64,000 nt of DNA from Rhodopirellula europaea 6C (lineage in GTDB: Bacteria > Planctomycetota > Planctomycetia > Pirellulales > Pirellulaceae). This document shows positions 25,397 to 36,118 of the stretch, piece by piece. The stretch lies in NCBI RefSeq assembly GCF_000338295.1, contig NZ_ANMO01000120.1, forward strand, positions 186,001 to 250,000. Reading direction: 5' to 3'. Every line of letters begins with the position of its first letter. Within the stretch, counting starts at the first letter, position 1. A model generated the notes under the pieces. It searched no databases, had not been told where the DNA came from, and saw nothing but the letters and a program-made list of their open reading frames with translations. Both the position numbers and the translations under genes were made by a program.

Positions 25397-26007
25397 ATGA
25401 AACGCAAAATGCTATGCCGCGGACTGATCACTGGTTTCGCGGTGATCGGAACGGTCGCCTGGACGATAACAGCGAGAGCCGGATACGAGTCCGATGGCGA
25501 CATCGAAATCCGCGAGAACCCGGACCTGATGCTGGCGGCCACGAACTCAAAGATGGATACGCGAGGTCATGACGGCAATTTCATACGTTTGTTCCGCTTG
25601 ATCAGCGGCAACAATGACAGCGACCAAAAGATTGCGATGACCACGCCGGTTTTCATGCAGGCGAAAACGGCCTGTCGGACGTTTCAATGGGCTTCGTGAT
25701 GCCCAAGGAAGTGGCCGTCGAAGGCGTGCCGGACCCTAAGAGTGACGGTGTTCCAGTCCGCAAACGCGACGGCGGCCGGTTCGCCGTGATTCGATTCTCA
25801 GGTCAGATGGATTCAAAACTCTCTAAGAAGCAAGAAGCGAAGTTGCGGCAGTGGATCATGGCCTGTGGACTCGAAGGAGAAACGAAAGCCGAAGCAGCCG
25901 GATATGCCCCGCAGTCCACGCCCGGTCCGCTTCGCCGAAATGAGACCCTAATACGCCTGAAGCAACCGAGCGACGAATCTCAAACCAAACAGGTATCCGA
26001 TGAGTGA
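25397..26007 (+). pseudogene. SOUL haem-binding family gene with a -1 frameshift
   Basis: The first frame (from ATG 25397) gives a signal-like segment then YESDGDIEIRENPDLMLAAT, FIRLFRLISGNN and KIAMTTPVFM, all SOUL-family hallmarks. At about 25658-25661 the match moves to another frame, which continues GENGLSDVSMGFVMPKEVAV, RFAVIRFSG and a C-terminal RWIM-like region to the stop at 26007. One missing base in a GG/GGG context would restore a ~203-residue protein, the normal length. As written the first frame stops at 25699. Its end overlaps the DCC gene by eight bases, so the operon logic is preserved. A sequencing error is quite possible. Confidence 0.72.
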
Positions 26008-26395
26008 AACCACCCAACAAAATTGGCAGGTCGAAGTGTTCTACGACGGCGATTGCCCGTTGTGTGTTCGTGAGATCAAGATGCTTCGCTGGATGGATCG
26101 CAAGAACCGAATTCGGTTCACTGATATCGCTGATGCGATCTTCAATCCGGCCGACTACGGCAAGACAATGCAGGAGTTCATGGAGGAGATCCAAGGAAGA
26201 CTGCCGGATGGATCTTGGATCATCGGCGTTGAGGTTTTTCGTCGTCTGTATGCGGCCGTGGGACTTTCTCCGCTTGTATCGCTCACTCGACTTCCCGGCG
26301 TTTCGCAGGGACTCGATCGCGGGTACCGCGTCTTCGCAAAGAATCGACTCCGACTAACCGGTCGATGCAACGCAGGAACTTGTGAGGTCAACTGA
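26000..26395 (+). CDS. DCC-family thiol-disulfide oxidoreductase-like protein (DUF393)
   Basis: 131 residues opening with [19 protein letters not shown]: the DGDCPxC signature of DUF393, predicted to form a thioredoxin-like fold with a CxxC redox pair. The rest (IRFTDIAD, then [19 protein letters not shown]) fits the family. Translation starts eight bases inside the upstream SOUL gene, so the two are coupled and may work together in haem or redox handling. The C-terminus has an extra Cys pair (RCNAGTC). Confidence 0.85.
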   Translation: MSETTQQNWQVEVFYDGDCPLCVREIKMLRWMDRKNRIRFTDIADAIFNPADYGKTMQEFMEEIQGRLPDGSWIIGVEVFRRLYAAVGLSPLVSLTRLPGVSQGLDRGYRVFAKNRLRLTGRCNAGTCEVN

Positions 26396-26638
26396 CTCTT
26401 CACGGTTATTCCCAGCATTTGCTGCCTGTTGAATTGGTCGCATACCGAATGACAACAATTAGCCGACGGACGTTAGCCCCGGCAGGCGTCTGGTTAACCG
26501 CCGCCAACGCGGTACAGCTCAGCAAATGAACAGCCTATGAGGTCATGCAGCGCACGACGACGAACCAAACAGCCATTCAATTTCGTGTACGGCTTCATCG
26601 ATCACTTCTTCAACAATCCTTGATGGAAGGCATCAGCC

Positions 26639-26797
26639 ATGTTTGGAAATAGCAAAGATAAACTTCAAACCAAGTACAACAAGCTCATGCAGGAATCATT
26701 CGATCTTTCAACCGTGAATCGGAAAAAGAGCGACCAGAAGCGTGCCGAGGCCGAAGAGATTGGTCGACAACTCGATGAACTCGAAAAGCAGACCTAA
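26639..26797 (+). CDS. Small DUF6435-like protein, 52 aa
   Basis: A short charged helical protein: MFGNSKDKLQTKYNKLMQES at the start, then DLSTVNRKKSDQKRAEAEEI and a Gln/Glu tail. The pattern (MFG...K-L---Y--LM-E---L...R--SD-KRAEA-EI) matches the Lacal_2735/DUF6435 family of ~50-60 residues. GGAAGG lies 8 nt before the ATG. Function unknown; it stands alone ahead of the M48-like gene. Confidence 0.7.
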   Translation: MFGNSKDKLQTKYNKLMQESFDLSTVNRKKSDQKRAEAEEIGRQLDELEKQT

Positions 26798-26847
26798 AGC
26801 CAGCAGGTCCTAGACAAATAACCGCCATTCACGATTGGGATCCAACG

Positions 26848-28011
26848 ATGACGTACGCCCGTGCTCGTCTGCTGCTTGGCATATTCGGCGTTGGGTCGAT
26901 TGTCGTGCTTAGCGCCGTCCTGCTTCTGACACAGTACCCACTTGAAATTCTCCCCGACTCCGAGTCATGGACAACTGGTGACTTCACTGCTCTCGTGTTG
27001 CTCCTTGGTAGCTTGGCTGCTTTGCTCTTTCCAATGGATCTGCTCGGCGGCTTCTTGCTTCCGAAGCGCTGGAGATCAGAGAGCATCTCGCTGAGAACCT
27101 TTCTTTCAGGATGGTTCCGCGGTGTTCTCATTCAGAGCTTGCTATACCTAGCGACCAGCCTGTCGATCCTTTTCATGGGACGCTGGCTTGGCGTCCCCGG
27201 TGCCATTCTTGCTATCGCAGGCGCCGGGATCATTCTTGTCGGATCACAGCTTCAGATGGCCAAGCTCGTAGGGGCGTTGCAGAATCACGAGTCACCAAAT
27301 CCAGAGATTATCGCGGCAATGGAGCAGGCTCAAGCTATCGTTTCTGCGTGGGGTTGGACGCCGCGTCGGATCATGACTCTTGAGCATCACGACACCGGCT
27401 TCACGGGCGGCATTGCAGGTTTCCCCGGAATGGAGACTGTTGTGCTACCGGCGGACATGCTCGCGAAACTTTCCCCGGAGCAGCTAGCGATCGTGATCGC
27501 ACGAAGACTTGAAGCGATTCAAGGTGGTAGCCGAACACGTGGCTTGCTGCTTGCAATCGTCTGGGTGATCGTGGGTTTCTCGTTGTCGACCATGTTGCCG
27601 GGAGCGGATGTTACGAGCGTGGCGGGGCTTTCGATGACATGTTTAGCCTTCTCTCTTTGGACTTTCTTCGGCTTGCTCACATTGCCGACGCTCAGTCGCC
27701 AAGCCTCTTACGCGATTGACGGAAAGATTCTGCAGTCCGGTGCATCACCAGAGGCTTTTCAGCAAACGATTAAGACTCTCGATGCTTTGCAGGACGATGA
27801 GCCGCGACGTTCCGCTTTCATTGAAACAGTCTTTCATCCCGTCCCGAGCGTTGAAAATCGCCGTACCCTGACCTCCAGTAACACGGCAATTACGTGGCAT
27901 GCCGCACGAATCACGCTGTTCGTCTCCTGGGCCTGCATGGGAATGCTCGTCCGAGCGGTGCACTGCAACGTCGGCCGTCCCGAGTTGTGGGTGATGTTGC
28001 CGACCGATTGA
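26848..28011 (+). CDS. M48-like membrane protein lacking the HExxH zinc site
   Basis: 387 residues with several membrane spans at the N-terminus (LLLGIFGVGSIVVLSAVLLL onward) and a central segment like M48/HtpX peptidases: TGFTGGIAGFPGMETVVLPA, then MLAKLSPEQLAIVIARRLEA. In active M48 enzymes the last part is L-S-xx-E-L-x-x-V-xx-HExxH; here ARRLE stands where HExxH belongs, so the zinc ligands and catalytic Glu are missing. A further pair of membrane spans follows. It is therefore a probable inactive homologue with a structural or regulatory role. The M48 link is from local sequence pattern. Confidence 0.6.
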   Translation: MTYARARLLLGIFGVGSIVVLSAVLLLTQYPLEILPDSESWTTGDFTALVLLLGSLAALLFPMDLLGGFLLPKRWRSESISLRTFLSGWFRGVLIQSLLYLATSLSILFMGRWLGVPGAILAIAGAGIILVGSQLQMAKLVGALQNHESPNPEIIAAMEQAQAIVSAWGWTPRRIMTLEHHDTGFTGGIAGFPGMETVVLPADMLAKLSPEQLAIVIARRLEAIQGGSRTRGLLLAIVWVIVGFSLSTMLPGADVTSVAGLSMTCLAFSLWTFFGLLTLPTLSRQASYAIDGKILQSGASPEAFQQTIKTLDALQDDEPRRSAFIETVFHPVPSVENRRTLTSSNTAITWHAARITLFVSWACMGMLVRAVHCNVGRPELWVMLPTD

Positions 28012-28043
28012 GTCCGGCGCGGCCAACCAGAAGACGCCGGCTG

Positions 28044-28604
28044 TCACTCTCGCCAATACTGGGGATGGTCCAGAGCTTTCGAGCAGCGAACGATGCCTTT
28101 GTGCTGTTCAATTGCCCCCGAAACCAACTCACGCACCATCCACGCGTCAGCATGCTCGTCTGCAATCGGGTAGGGAGCCTGAAAGCCACAAGGTCCAGCA
28201 GGCTGGAAGCCGAAACGCAAATAGTAGTCCGGGTAGCCAAGTACGAAAATAAGTCCCGCCTCGTCGTTAGAGTGCCGCCGAAAACCCTCGCGAACCAAAC
28301 GAGCGCCGATGCCCAGGCTTTGTTTTTCGGTGACAACCGCCAATGGCGCGAGAATCAGATGTCTCACCTGGGCTTCGTCGGGCTCAACCGTGACAGCAGT
28401 GAACAACACATGACCAACAAGATGCCCATCAGATTCAGCAACCAGCGAATCGATGGGTCGAGAGGTCGGGTCATCCAAAAGCTCACCGACGAGCTTAGCG
28501 ATCACCGGACCTTCCTCATCCCCGAAGGCGTCGAGGTGAACCGAAAGAATCTCGTCGCGTTCGTGTTCGCGGGCTGCGCGGATCGTAACGTCGCAAGCGT
28601 TCAT
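28044..28604 (-). CDS. GNAT-family N-acetyltransferase (YhbS-like)
   Basis: 186 residues with an acetyl-CoA-binding core: VRHLILAPLAVVTEKQSLGI and GARLVREGFRRHSN, followed by the IFVLGYPDYYLRFGFQPAG segment typical of the YhbS subgroup. It should transfer an acetyl group to an amine, target unknown. The ATG at 28604 overlaps the stop of the CoA-binding gene (ATGA), so the two are translationally coupled. The C-terminal GIVRCSKALDHPQYW tail fits YhbS-like proteins. Confidence 0.85.
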   Translation of the reverse strand: MNACDVTIRAAREHERDEILSVHLDAFGDEEGPVIAKLVGELLDDPTSRPIDSLVAESDGHLVGHVLFTAVTVEPDEAQVRHLILAPLAVVTEKQSLGIGARLVREGFRRHSNDEAGLIFVLGYPDYYLRFGFQPAGPCGFQAPYPIADEHADAWMVRELVSGAIEQHKGIVRCSKALDHPQYWRE

Positions 28605-28993
28605 GATTGACGAGCGAGAAGTACGAGGATGCAACTCCCGTCATCGATCACGTTGACGCCGACTTCTCGAGCCAATTGACTGGCCTGTTTATGCTCCGCT
28701 CCGGGCTGCATCCAGATGTGCTTCACTCCCGCCTCGATTGCATCGGTGATGACTTGTTGAGTCACCTCAGGCGGTGTGATGATCGACAACGCCTCCGGCA
28801 CGATCGGTAGATCCGCGATCTTCGGATATGCCCTGTGCCCCTCGATCTCTTCGGTGATTGGATTGAGCGGATAGGTTTCTCGGCCGGCGTCCAGCAAAGC
28901 TTTGAAGACTTTGTAACCGTACTTGTGCGTGCGAGCCGATGCACCGGCGACTGCGAAGGTTTCGGCGGAAAGAAATTGTTGAATGGAATCCAT
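28601..28993 (-). CDS. CoA-binding (Rossmann-like, YccU type) protein
   Basis: 130 residues spanning a single CoA_binding_2 domain: FAVAGASARTHKYGYKVFKA, TYPLNPITEEIEGHRAYP, then LSIITPPEVTQQV and IWMQPGAEHKQA. These proteins resemble the nucleotide-binding half of succinyl-CoA ligase but lack the catalytic half. Function in the cell is unknown. ATG at 28993 chosen over an upstream in-frame codon because the domain begins right after it. Coupled to the acetyltransferase gene. Confidence 0.85.
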   Translation of the reverse strand: MDSIQQFLSAETFAVAGASARTHKYGYKVFKALLDAGRETYPLNPITEEIEGHRAYPKIADLPIVPEALSIITPPEVTQQVITDAIEAGVKHIWMQPGAEHKQASQLAREVGVNVIDDGSCILVLLARQS

Positions 28994-30142
28994 CTTTGTG
29001 AGCACCTTTGAAGTTGCACAGTAATTGGCTGGACGTGGACGGCGGAGATATATTTTGAACTGTTTTGCTTCGTTCGCGAACCCGAGCAAACCTGATGCGC
29101 CAATTACCTAAGAACCGACCGACGTTAGTCCACGCGAGTCACAACCCAATCGAGACCCAAAAGGCTAGCAAGTGCTTTCTGATGTCTACCAAACAGCAGG
29201 CAAGTCGACTCGAACGGATACACGAAAGGAATTTCTTCGCCTCCCTTGGAATCCATTGCGAGCCGTCGAATGGCAATGCCCCGGCATTCCCACGTCTGAT
29301 GTGACACTCGCTTTCAAAAGCGAACTACCTTCTACTTGAAGGCTCAGTGTCACGCAGACATCGAGCCTTTCTTCGTTTCCGCATCAAATCGCGGGTCACG
29401 ACAACGAACCCAATTTGAGCTGGTAACTGAATCACCGGGGCTGCTCAGTTGGGTAGCGTGGGCGGCGGTCTGAAGTTCCGCAGACGAGGATTCGAGCGTC
29501 TCCTGCCCACTGACAGACAAGTGATGTGCCGACGGAATCGGCATTCGCGAAACGAACACATGCTAGTCGATGGCGGGTTGTTCAGGCCTTTCCGATATCC
29601 AGGTTGTGCCGAGTTCGATCCTCGGAGCTGCTGCCTTGCCTTAGCGGAAGTGTGGGTTCGACTTCGAATGGCAATCCAACGACAAAGCATAGCGTTTGTC
29701 GTGCGTTGTTCGGATGGCCGACCGACTAGCCAGTCAAAAAGTGGGCTCCGGCTGGTGAGGCTGACTTGCCGGCAGCGGTTCAGTCACTCGAAGTGTTCCC
29801 CACTTTGGAGACCCAAGAGGCTCAGACGCTGAGTGCTGGCGACTCGCAGGTTCGGTCGGACTTACTGCCGACTAGAATAGAGGAGGATTCGTTTGGAAGG
29901 TGATTGACCGACGACTCGGACCGCAGGCTCTGCCTGCATGAACCTGAACACGCTGTTGCGTCACCAAGTTTTCAGTGAAGTCCGAGAATCCGTGCCGGAT
30001 TCCACCGGGTCGGAGCACCACCGCGTCGGAAATTTCGTTCGGCCGGGATCATCCCGTATCCCTCCCGATGGTTTGAACATTGCCTCAAGCGTTGACGCTG
30101 GAACTTCATTCTCGGTTCTGCGGTCCAATATACTGCCTCGGG
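28994..30142. other. Long gene-free stretch
   Basis: About 1.15 kb with no supported gene. Several short frames exist on both strands, one leftward frame at 29125-29307 looking the most protein-like (WECRGIAIRRLAMDSKGGEE), but it lacks a ribosome-binding site and family match. The motif GACCGACGTTAG at 29115 resembles short sequences in other gaps here (26461) and may be a dispersed intergenic element. Confidence 0.4.
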
Positions 30143-31609
30143 CTAGGCCAAAACGTCGTGGATCACTTCACCGTGAACGTCGGTCAGGCGGCGTTGGATT
30201 CCGTTGTGGTAGAACGTCAGCCGCTTGTGATCTAATCCCATCAAATGAAGGATCGTGGCGTGAAAATCGTGCACGGTCATCACGTTTTCCTGAGCCCGGA
30301 AACCAAATTCGTCGGTCGCACCGTAGCTGAATCCCGGCTTCACTCCGGCGCCCGCCAACCAACACGTGAACCCGTTGGGATTGTGGTCGCGACCGTACGT
30401 TCCGGCTTGGAACATTGGCATTCGACCAAACTCCGTGGCGAAGACGACCAGTGTTGATTCCAATAGCCCACGCTGCTTCAAATCCTTGAGCAATCCAGCC
30501 ACCGGCTGATCTAAGATTTCACCGTGGACGTCGTACTGTTCCTTGAGCTTGCTGTGGCCGTCCCAGTTGATCTTGCCGCCCGATGCGTATGCTCCGTTGA
30601 ACAGCTGCACGAACCGAACGCCCCGCTCAATCATTCGCCGAGCGAGAATGCAGTTGTTTGCAAAATCGGCTTTGGTCTTGTTGGAACTGTCAGCACCATA
30701 CAACTCGAGAATGTGTTTTGGTTCCCCTGACAGATCCACCACATCGGGAACCTGCAACTGCATTCGAGCCGCCAATTCATAGCTGGCCATCCGTGCGGCC
30801 AGTTGCTGGTCACCGGGAAAACGATCCTGGGTTTGTTGTTCCAAAAACCGGAGTGCTTCGCGTGATGCGAGTTCTGTCTTAGTGGAGATTGAATCGGGAC
30901 GGTCCAAGTAGCGAATTGGTTTGGTGGTACTGAACGGTGTGCCTTGAAACGCTGCGGGCAGAAACCCATTGGCCCAGTTGTTCGGTCCCGACTGCGGCAT
31001 GCCACGCGGGTCCTCCATCGCGACGAACGATGGCAGGTCACGGTTTTCGCTGCCCAAGGCAAAGTTGACCCACGCTCCCATGCTGGGAAAACCATCGAAT
31101 GTAAATCCCGTGTTCATCACATTCTCGGCGGGTCCATGCGTATTGGACTTGTTCGTCAACGAATGAAAGAAGCACAGGTCATCAGCCATCTCGCCGATGT
31201 GGGGCACGAGATCAGAGATCATTTTTCCGCTCTCGCCTCGAGGGCGAAACTTCCATAGCGGCCGCGTCAAATTGCCGTTGGGCCCTTGGAACGACACCAG
31301 GTTTTCATTGCCAGGCATCGGCTGCCCGTGAAGACGTTCGAGCTCAGGTTTGAAATCGAACGTGTCAACGTGACTCAATGCCCCCGAACAAAAGACGACG
31401 ATGACATTCTTGGCTTTCGCCGGAAAGTGCGACGGTCGCGGCTCATAGGGATTCGCAGGATCAATCTCGGGAGCGGGACCATGAGATGAATCGGCCAGCG
31501 CCGCTGCCACACCGAGCGCCGACAAACCGCCGCCAGCACTCGCGAGAAAATGACGGCGATTGGAAGTGGATTGCAATGCCGAACGAGGGTGCATGTTTGA
31601 AAGCTTCAT
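30143..31609 (-). CDS. DUF1501 (sulfatase-like) protein with Tat-type leader
   Basis: 488 residues. The leader contains [12 protein letters not shown], a twin-arginine-type signal. The body is the planctomycete DUF1501 family, related to the alkaline phosphatase/sulfatase fold: [20 protein letters not shown] at the metal site, [36 protein letters not shown] and [19 protein letters not shown]. The ATG at 31609 overlaps the stop of the PSCyt/DUF1549 gene (ATGA), which fixes the start. This pair is very widespread in Planctomycetes; the substrate is unknown, with roles in heteropolysaccharide breakdown proposed. Confidence 0.88.
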   Translation of the reverse strand: MKLSNMHPRSALQSTSNRRHFLASAGGGLSALGVAAALADSSHGPAPEIDPANPYEPRPSHFPAKAKNVIVVFCSGALSHVDTFDFKPELERLHGQPMPGNENLVSFQGPNGNLTRPLWKFRPRGESGKMISDLVPHIGEMADDLCFFHSLTNKSNTHGPAENVMNTGFTFDGFPSMGAWVNFALGSENRDLPSFVAMEDPRGMPQSGPNNWANGFLPAAFQGTPFSTTKPIRYLDRPDSISTKTELASREALRFLEQQTQDRFPGDQQLAARMASYELAARMQLQVPDVVDLSGEPKHILELYGADSSNKTKADFANNCILARRMIERGVRFVQLFNGAYASGGKINWDGHSKLKEQYDVHGEILDQPVAGLLKDLKQRGLLESTLVVFATEFGRMPMFQAGTYGRDHNPNGFTCWLAGAGVKPGFSYGATDEFGFRAQENVMTVHDFHATILHLMGLDHKRLTFYHNGIQRRLTDVHGEVIHDVLA

Positions 31610-34395
31610 TGGATATACAAGAACTCGCTGGTGTTCATCAGAATTCGGCAAAGCTGTGCGAGACCATGTTCGCTCGCGAAATCATGCATTTTGCTTCGTT
31701 CGACTTCGCTCGGTGAACGGGACAAAGCGATCTGAAAAGCGTGATCAATTTGTTCTGACAGACTGTCGCCCACTTCGGCTTGAACTCGATCGGCGAAGTA
31801 GGACGCTTGCCGATTCACAAAGGGACTGTTGAGCAAACTGAGGGACTGAATCGGCGTGATCGATCGTGTTCGTTTGGGAGTCATTTGCCCGGCATCGGGA
31901 CAATCGAACGATCCGAAGATATCGACAGCTTGCATGCGAATCTTGTGAGCGTAGATCATCCGCCGCCACCCCGATTCATCAAACGTTTCCTTTGCGGTGT
32001 AGTCCGCCAGCCCACCGCGTCGGTCAAAGAAATCAAACCCGGGGCCGCCCATCTTCAAATTCAACTTGCCGCTGGCCGCCAACATCGAATCGCGAATCGC
32101 CTCGGCTTCGAGACGTCGGGCAGGGAACCTCCATAGCAATCGCGAACCGGCGTCGATGGCGATGCCTTCGGAATTGGGTTGACTTGACTGCTGGAACGTC
32201 TTGGATGTCACGATCAATCGATGCAATCGCTTGAGAGACCAACCACCGGCAACAAAGTCCGATGCCAACCAATCAAGCAACTCGGGATGCGACGGCGCGG
32301 CCCCCATGACTCCAAAGTCTGATGGAGTTTCAACCAATCCGGTTCCAAAGTGCTTTTGCCAAACCCGATTCACAATGACTCGTGCGGTCAACGGGTGATC
32401 GGGACGTGTCAGGTGTTCCGCCAGTGCGACACGACGATCCGGCTCGGGTTGATCCACGTTCATTCCCAGATCCCCCAGTACAACGGGAATCGCGGGAGGC
32501 AGCTTCTTGGTTGGTTGCATGGCATCGCCGCGACGAAGCAACCAAGTAGGCTCCGGTGAGCTCTTGAAGCTTGCGGCGTAGACTTTGGGACCGCCCGACA
32601 AACGGTTCAATTTCTTTTGCGTTTGACGGATTTGGTTGAGCTTGCCAACCAACGCTTGCACTTGAACGGAATCCAAATTCGCGAGCTGGATCAGATCTGC
32701 CTTTCGCTGGTCGTCTTCACGCAGCATTCGGTTTCTGGGAGTGGCAACCTTCTGCCACTCAGCGGATCCCGAAAGCTGTACTTCGATCGTGTAGTCCACC
32801 GGCACGCTGCTGCCTCGATCCCAGACCACTCGATCGATCATCACTGGCTCTTCAAAGTCGACCTGCAGCCAAGCCGGACCGCCTTTGTCAGAAACCCATG
32901 GGAACGCTTGACGACGATCCGTCTGACCATCGACCAGATTGTCAAAGTGCCGAGTTTGATTCGCCAACGCGAAACCGGATGCCGATGGTCGAGCACCGCT
33001 TGATGCCAACGCTGCATTGCGAGCGGGCTGCTCATCGGTGGCGACCGTCCAAGCCTCGAACTCGTACAACGATGCGGGAGCCCCATTCGCGGTCGCTTGA
33101 ATGTTCATCCTGACGGAGGATGCAAGTTGCGGAGAAAACGATTCTGTTTGCAGGTCGACCAAAGCCGGCTGCAGATCATGGTTTTTTCGCAAGGTCTCCA
33201 ACTCGGACCGCAAGGCTTTCAATTGGTCCCGTACCGCGGGGACTTGTGCGACCATCGCATCGTTTTGTTCTCCGCGAAGACGTCGTTCACCATAAGTCAG
33301 CCCAGCAAAAACCGCTTGCATGGAATAGTAGTCGCGTTGCAGGATCGGATCGAACTTGTGGTTGTGACAGCGGGCACAGCCGATGGTCAGTCCAAAGAAT
33401 CCTTGTGAGACCGTGCGAATCACTTCGTCCAGTTCGTCTTGGCGAGCTTGTCGCATCGCTTCTTCGTCGCGTCCGATTTGGCCCGGCAAGTTGGCCGGAC
33501 CGGCGACCAAAAAACCGAGTGCGGCGTCTTCGCCCACGGTGTCGCCCGCCAGTTGCTCGAAGAGAAATCGATCGTATGGTTTGTCGTCATTCAGCGACTT
33601 GATAATCCAATCGCGGTAGGGCCAAGCGTTGGGGCGAGGTGAATTGGTTTCAAAACCAACCGTCTCCGCCCACCGAATCACATCCAACCAATGCTGGGCC
33701 CATCGCACGCCATAACGTGGTGAATCCAACAACCGGGTGACGAGCTCTTCGTAGGCGACTTCCAAACCCTCGGGGTGTTTGACAAACGCACGCACCTCTT
33801 CCGGGGTTGGAGGCAACCCGGTCAAGACCAGCGAAACGCGTCGAACCAAGGTTGCGGCATCGGCTTGCGTCGACAACTCAAGTCCACGCTGATTCAGCGT
33901 CTCGACAACAAAAGCGTCGATCGGGTGCGACTGCGACGTTTGACTCAGCGACGGTTGGATATCGGCGATGGGTTGCAACGACCAATGGTCGCTTTCGACC
34001 TCATCCGCTTCCGCATCCATTTGCCCTGGCCAATTTGCTCCCTCCTGGACCCAGCGTGCCAACAGCGACACTTGGTCCGGTGAGAGCGGCGGTCCCTCCG
34101 GAGGCATTTGCATATCGGGCTCATCCCCGTTCACCACACGGAGCAAAAAGCTCGCATCCGGTTCGTTGGGAACGATCGTCGCTTCGCCATAGTCACCGCC
34201 GCGAAGCATGTTGCCGCGTTGATCGAGTCGCAATCCGGACTCGTGTGCGTCTGGACCATGACATTCCAAACAATGAGCAGCGAAGATGGGCTGAATCTGT
34301 TTTTCGAAATCCACCGGTTCCGCATGGATTGATTCGATGTTGAAAACAACGAGTACTAGCGCGAAAAACACGAGCGTCGTTTGTCGATGATTCAT
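31606..34395 (-). CDS. PSCyt1-DUF1549-DUF1553 planctomycete cytochrome-like protein
   Basis: 929 residues with a signal peptide, a c-type haem motif CLECH (PSCyt1 domain, residues ~25-110) and the DUF1549 (PSCyt2) and DUF1553 (PSD1) domains: [20 protein letters not shown] and [20 protein letters not shown] in the first half; [20 protein letters not shown] and [18 protein letters not shown] in the second. A CARCHNHK motif resembles an additional haem or metal site. A jelly-roll-type insert (~400-560) follows. It is co-translated with the DUF1501 protein, and the two are thought to act together at the cell surface. Confidence 0.92.
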   Translation of the reverse strand: MNHRQTTLVFFALVLVVFNIESIHAEPVDFEKQIQPIFAAHCLECHGPDAHESGLRLDQRGNMLRGGDYGEATIVPNEPDASFLLRVVNGDEPDMQMPPEGPPLSPDQVSLLARWVQEGANWPGQMDAEADEVESDHWSLQPIADIQPSLSQTSQSHPIDAFVVETLNQRGLELSTQADAATLVRRVSLVLTGLPPTPEEVRAFVKHPEGLEVAYEELVTRLLDSPRYGVRWAQHWLDVIRWAETVGFETNSPRPNAWPYRDWIIKSLNDDKPYDRFLFEQLAGDTVGEDAALGFLVAGPANLPGQIGRDEEAMRQARQDELDEVIRTVSQGFFGLTIGCARCHNHKFDPILQRDYYSMQAVFAGLTYGERRLRGEQNDAMVAQVPAVRDQLKALRSELETLRKNHDLQPALVDLQTESFSPQLASSVRMNIQATANGAPASLYEFEAWTVATDEQPARNAALASSGARPSASGFALANQTRHFDNLVDGQTDRRQAFPWVSDKGGPAWLQVDFEEPVMIDRVVWDRGSSVPVDYTIEVQLSGSAEWQKVATPRNRMLREDDQRKADLIQLANLDSVQVQALVGKLNQIRQTQKKLNRLSGGPKVYAASFKSSPEPTWLLRRGDAMQPTKKLPPAIPVVLGDLGMNVDQPEPDRRVALAEHLTRPDHPLTARVIVNRVWQKHFGTGLVETPSDFGVMGAAPSHPELLDWLASDFVAGGWSLKRLHRLIVTSKTFQQSSQPNSEGIAIDAGSRLLWRFPARRLEAEAIRDSMLAASGKLNLKMGGPGFDFFDRRGGLADYTAKETFDESGWRRMIYAHKIRMQAVDIFGSFDCPDAGQMTPKRTRSITPIQSLSLLNSPFVNRQASYFADRVQAEVGDSLSEQIDHAFQIALSRSPSEVERSKMHDFASEHGLAQLCRILMNTSEFLYIQ

Positions 34396-34574
34396 GTCGA
34401 TCCGCCTGCACCTGGAGTCACTCGGTCAACTTATCCTGCCGCCAACGCAGGTTTGTGAGCAACTACTTCAACCATACAAAACCATCTACGTCGAAGGTCG
34501 CGAACGCATTGTAGTCGTTCACGAGGGCGCATCGAGGCATGGCTCGTCGCGAAAGGCGAGATACAACCAATCGC

Positions 34575-35801
34575 TTATGAAACGGTTGTACACGGCTGCA
34601 CCGCAGCACTTTCGACCCATCGCATGACCAGCAATGACAGAGCCCCCAAGACCGCGAAACCACCTATCAAAGGCAGAATGGTTCCGTTGTAGCTATGACC
34701 GATCAGGATACCCAGCGGCACTGAGATCAACGTTGAAATAGAACCCACCAGCGCTGAGCCTATCCCGGCGACATGCCCGAGCGGTTCCATCGCCAACGAA
34801 TTCAAGTTTCCAAACAGGATTCCGATAGCAAAGAATATCGCTAGCAGATAAGCCATCGTGCTCCACAAAGGAGGACTTCCGGCGTAGAGAAATGCGAATC
34901 CCAAAAAGCCAACCGAGGTGACGGCGAGCGATAGCATTGCGCGACCGATCAAGGCTCTCATACCAAATCGCATCACCAAGTTGGCATTCATGAGTGAGGC
35001 GACACCGGCGGCCGATGCCAACACGGCGAAGTAGATCGGAAACCACGAACCGAGATCGTATTGTTGCTGAAAGATCTGAGCCGCCGAACTCAGAAACCCA
35101 AGAAACGCCCCCGAAACTAAACCGGCGACCAGCGTGTAGCCAAACGCGATTCGATTGGTACAAACCTCTCGCGAGACGAGAAGGATTCGCTGGAGCGAGA
35201 ACGGCATTCGATGCGCGGGCAAGAGTGTTTCCGGCTGTCGCAGTGCGAACCAACCAAACAGCATCAACGCCATGACGGCGAGCACCGCAAAGATCGCTCG
35301 CCAATTCGCCACCATCAGAATGGCTTGGCCCAACGTCGGCGCGATCACTGGCACCAGGATAAAAATAGTCATCACGAATGACATCACCCGTGCCATGGCC
35401 CGCCCTTCGTATTGATCACGAATCAACGCCAGCGAAACGCTGCGAGGACCGGCGACGCCGAGTCCCTGAACAAAACGCCCCACCAACACCAACGTGAAGG
35501 TCTCGGCAAACAGTGAGATCATCGAACCAACAACAAACAGCCCGAGTCCAGCACTCAGCGCCGACTTTCGTCCGATGCTGTCTGAAAGCGGGCCGAAGAA
35601 CAGTTGCCCCAGAGCCATTCCGAGGAAAAGCAATGACACGATGAGTTGGCTGTCGTTTTCATGCGTGGCCCCGAGCTCCTCACCGATGATCGGCAAAGCG
35701 GGCAACATCGCATCGATCGCCAGCGCAACCAGAGCTATCATCAACGCCATCAGCGTCACGAACTCACCCAACGGCAAGGCAGGCTTTTGTTTCAAATCCA
35801 T
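34575..35801 (-). CDS. Bcr/CflA-type MFS drug exporter
   Basis: 408 residues, twelve membrane helices in the drug:H+ antiporter-1 order. Motif A is GQLFFGPLSDSIGRKSALSA in loop 2-3, followed by VGRFVQGLGVAGPRSVSLAL near TM4 and a MARVMSFVMTIFILVPVIAP helix. These fit Bcr/CflA multidrug or sulfonamide/bicyclomycin exporters in the inner membrane. No regulator is adjacent. The natural substrate is unknown. Confidence 0.85.
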   Translation of the reverse strand: MDLKQKPALPLGEFVTLMALMIALVALAIDAMLPALPIIGEELGATHENDSQLIVSLLFLGMALGQLFFGPLSDSIGRKSALSAGLGLFVVGSMISLFAETFTLVLVGRFVQGLGVAGPRSVSLALIRDQYEGRAMARVMSFVMTIFILVPVIAPTLGQAILMVANWRAIFAVLAVMALMLFGWFALRQPETLLPAHRMPFSLQRILLVSREVCTNRIAFGYTLVAGLVSGAFLGFLSSAAQIFQQQYDLGSWFPIYFAVLASAAGVASLMNANLVMRFGMRALIGRAMLSLAVTSVGFLGFAFLYAGSPPLWSTMAYLLAIFFAIGILFGNLNSLAMEPLGHVAGIGSALVGSISTLISVPLGILIGHSYNGTILPLIGGFAVLGALSLLVMRWVESAAVQPCTTVS

Positions 35802-36118
35802 TCCAATCCCAACCTATCTCACCACCATAAAAGTCATCTTCTCAGTCTCGCTTTGATGCACTCGGCCGCTTTGATGCACTCGCATCCTCAGGCACCACAT
35901 CCATCCAAACTTCGCGAACGAATGAACCCGTCACGCCCCATTCTTGGTTTGGCCAACCGTACGATGGACTTCCAAGTCCGTCGAATCACAACAACGATCT
36001 TTGCTCGATGCAGGAGCTAGACATCACTAAAACGGCCGATCTGAATGAAAATGCTCTCGGTCGCTTCAACAACTAGATCAAAGCATGAGATGGATGACAA
36101 AGCGAGAGGCGACCGGGT
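35802..36118. repeat. Gene-free stretch with a short direct repeat
   Basis: No gene is supported. Two identical 15-bp copies of GCTTTGATGCACTCG lie at 35850-35864 and 35868-35882, i.e. an 18-bp period, about 50 bp upstream of the MFS gene, where they may affect its promoter or be a minor slippage repeat. Confidence 0.4.

Noticed and set aside
25687-26007. A separate 106-residue gene after the SOUL start.
   Set aside because: It is the second half of the SOUL protein in a shifted frame, not an independent gene.
7090-29125. Possible dispersed repeat: GCCGACGG or CCGACGTTAG-like sequences near 7090, 26461 and 29113.
   Set aside because: Copies are short and diverged; without a genome-wide count they cannot be called a repeat family.
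29125-29307. Leftward 60-codon frame (WECRGIAIRRLAMDSKGGEE).
   Set aside because: GTG start without ribosome-binding site and no recognised family; mentioned only in the gap entry.
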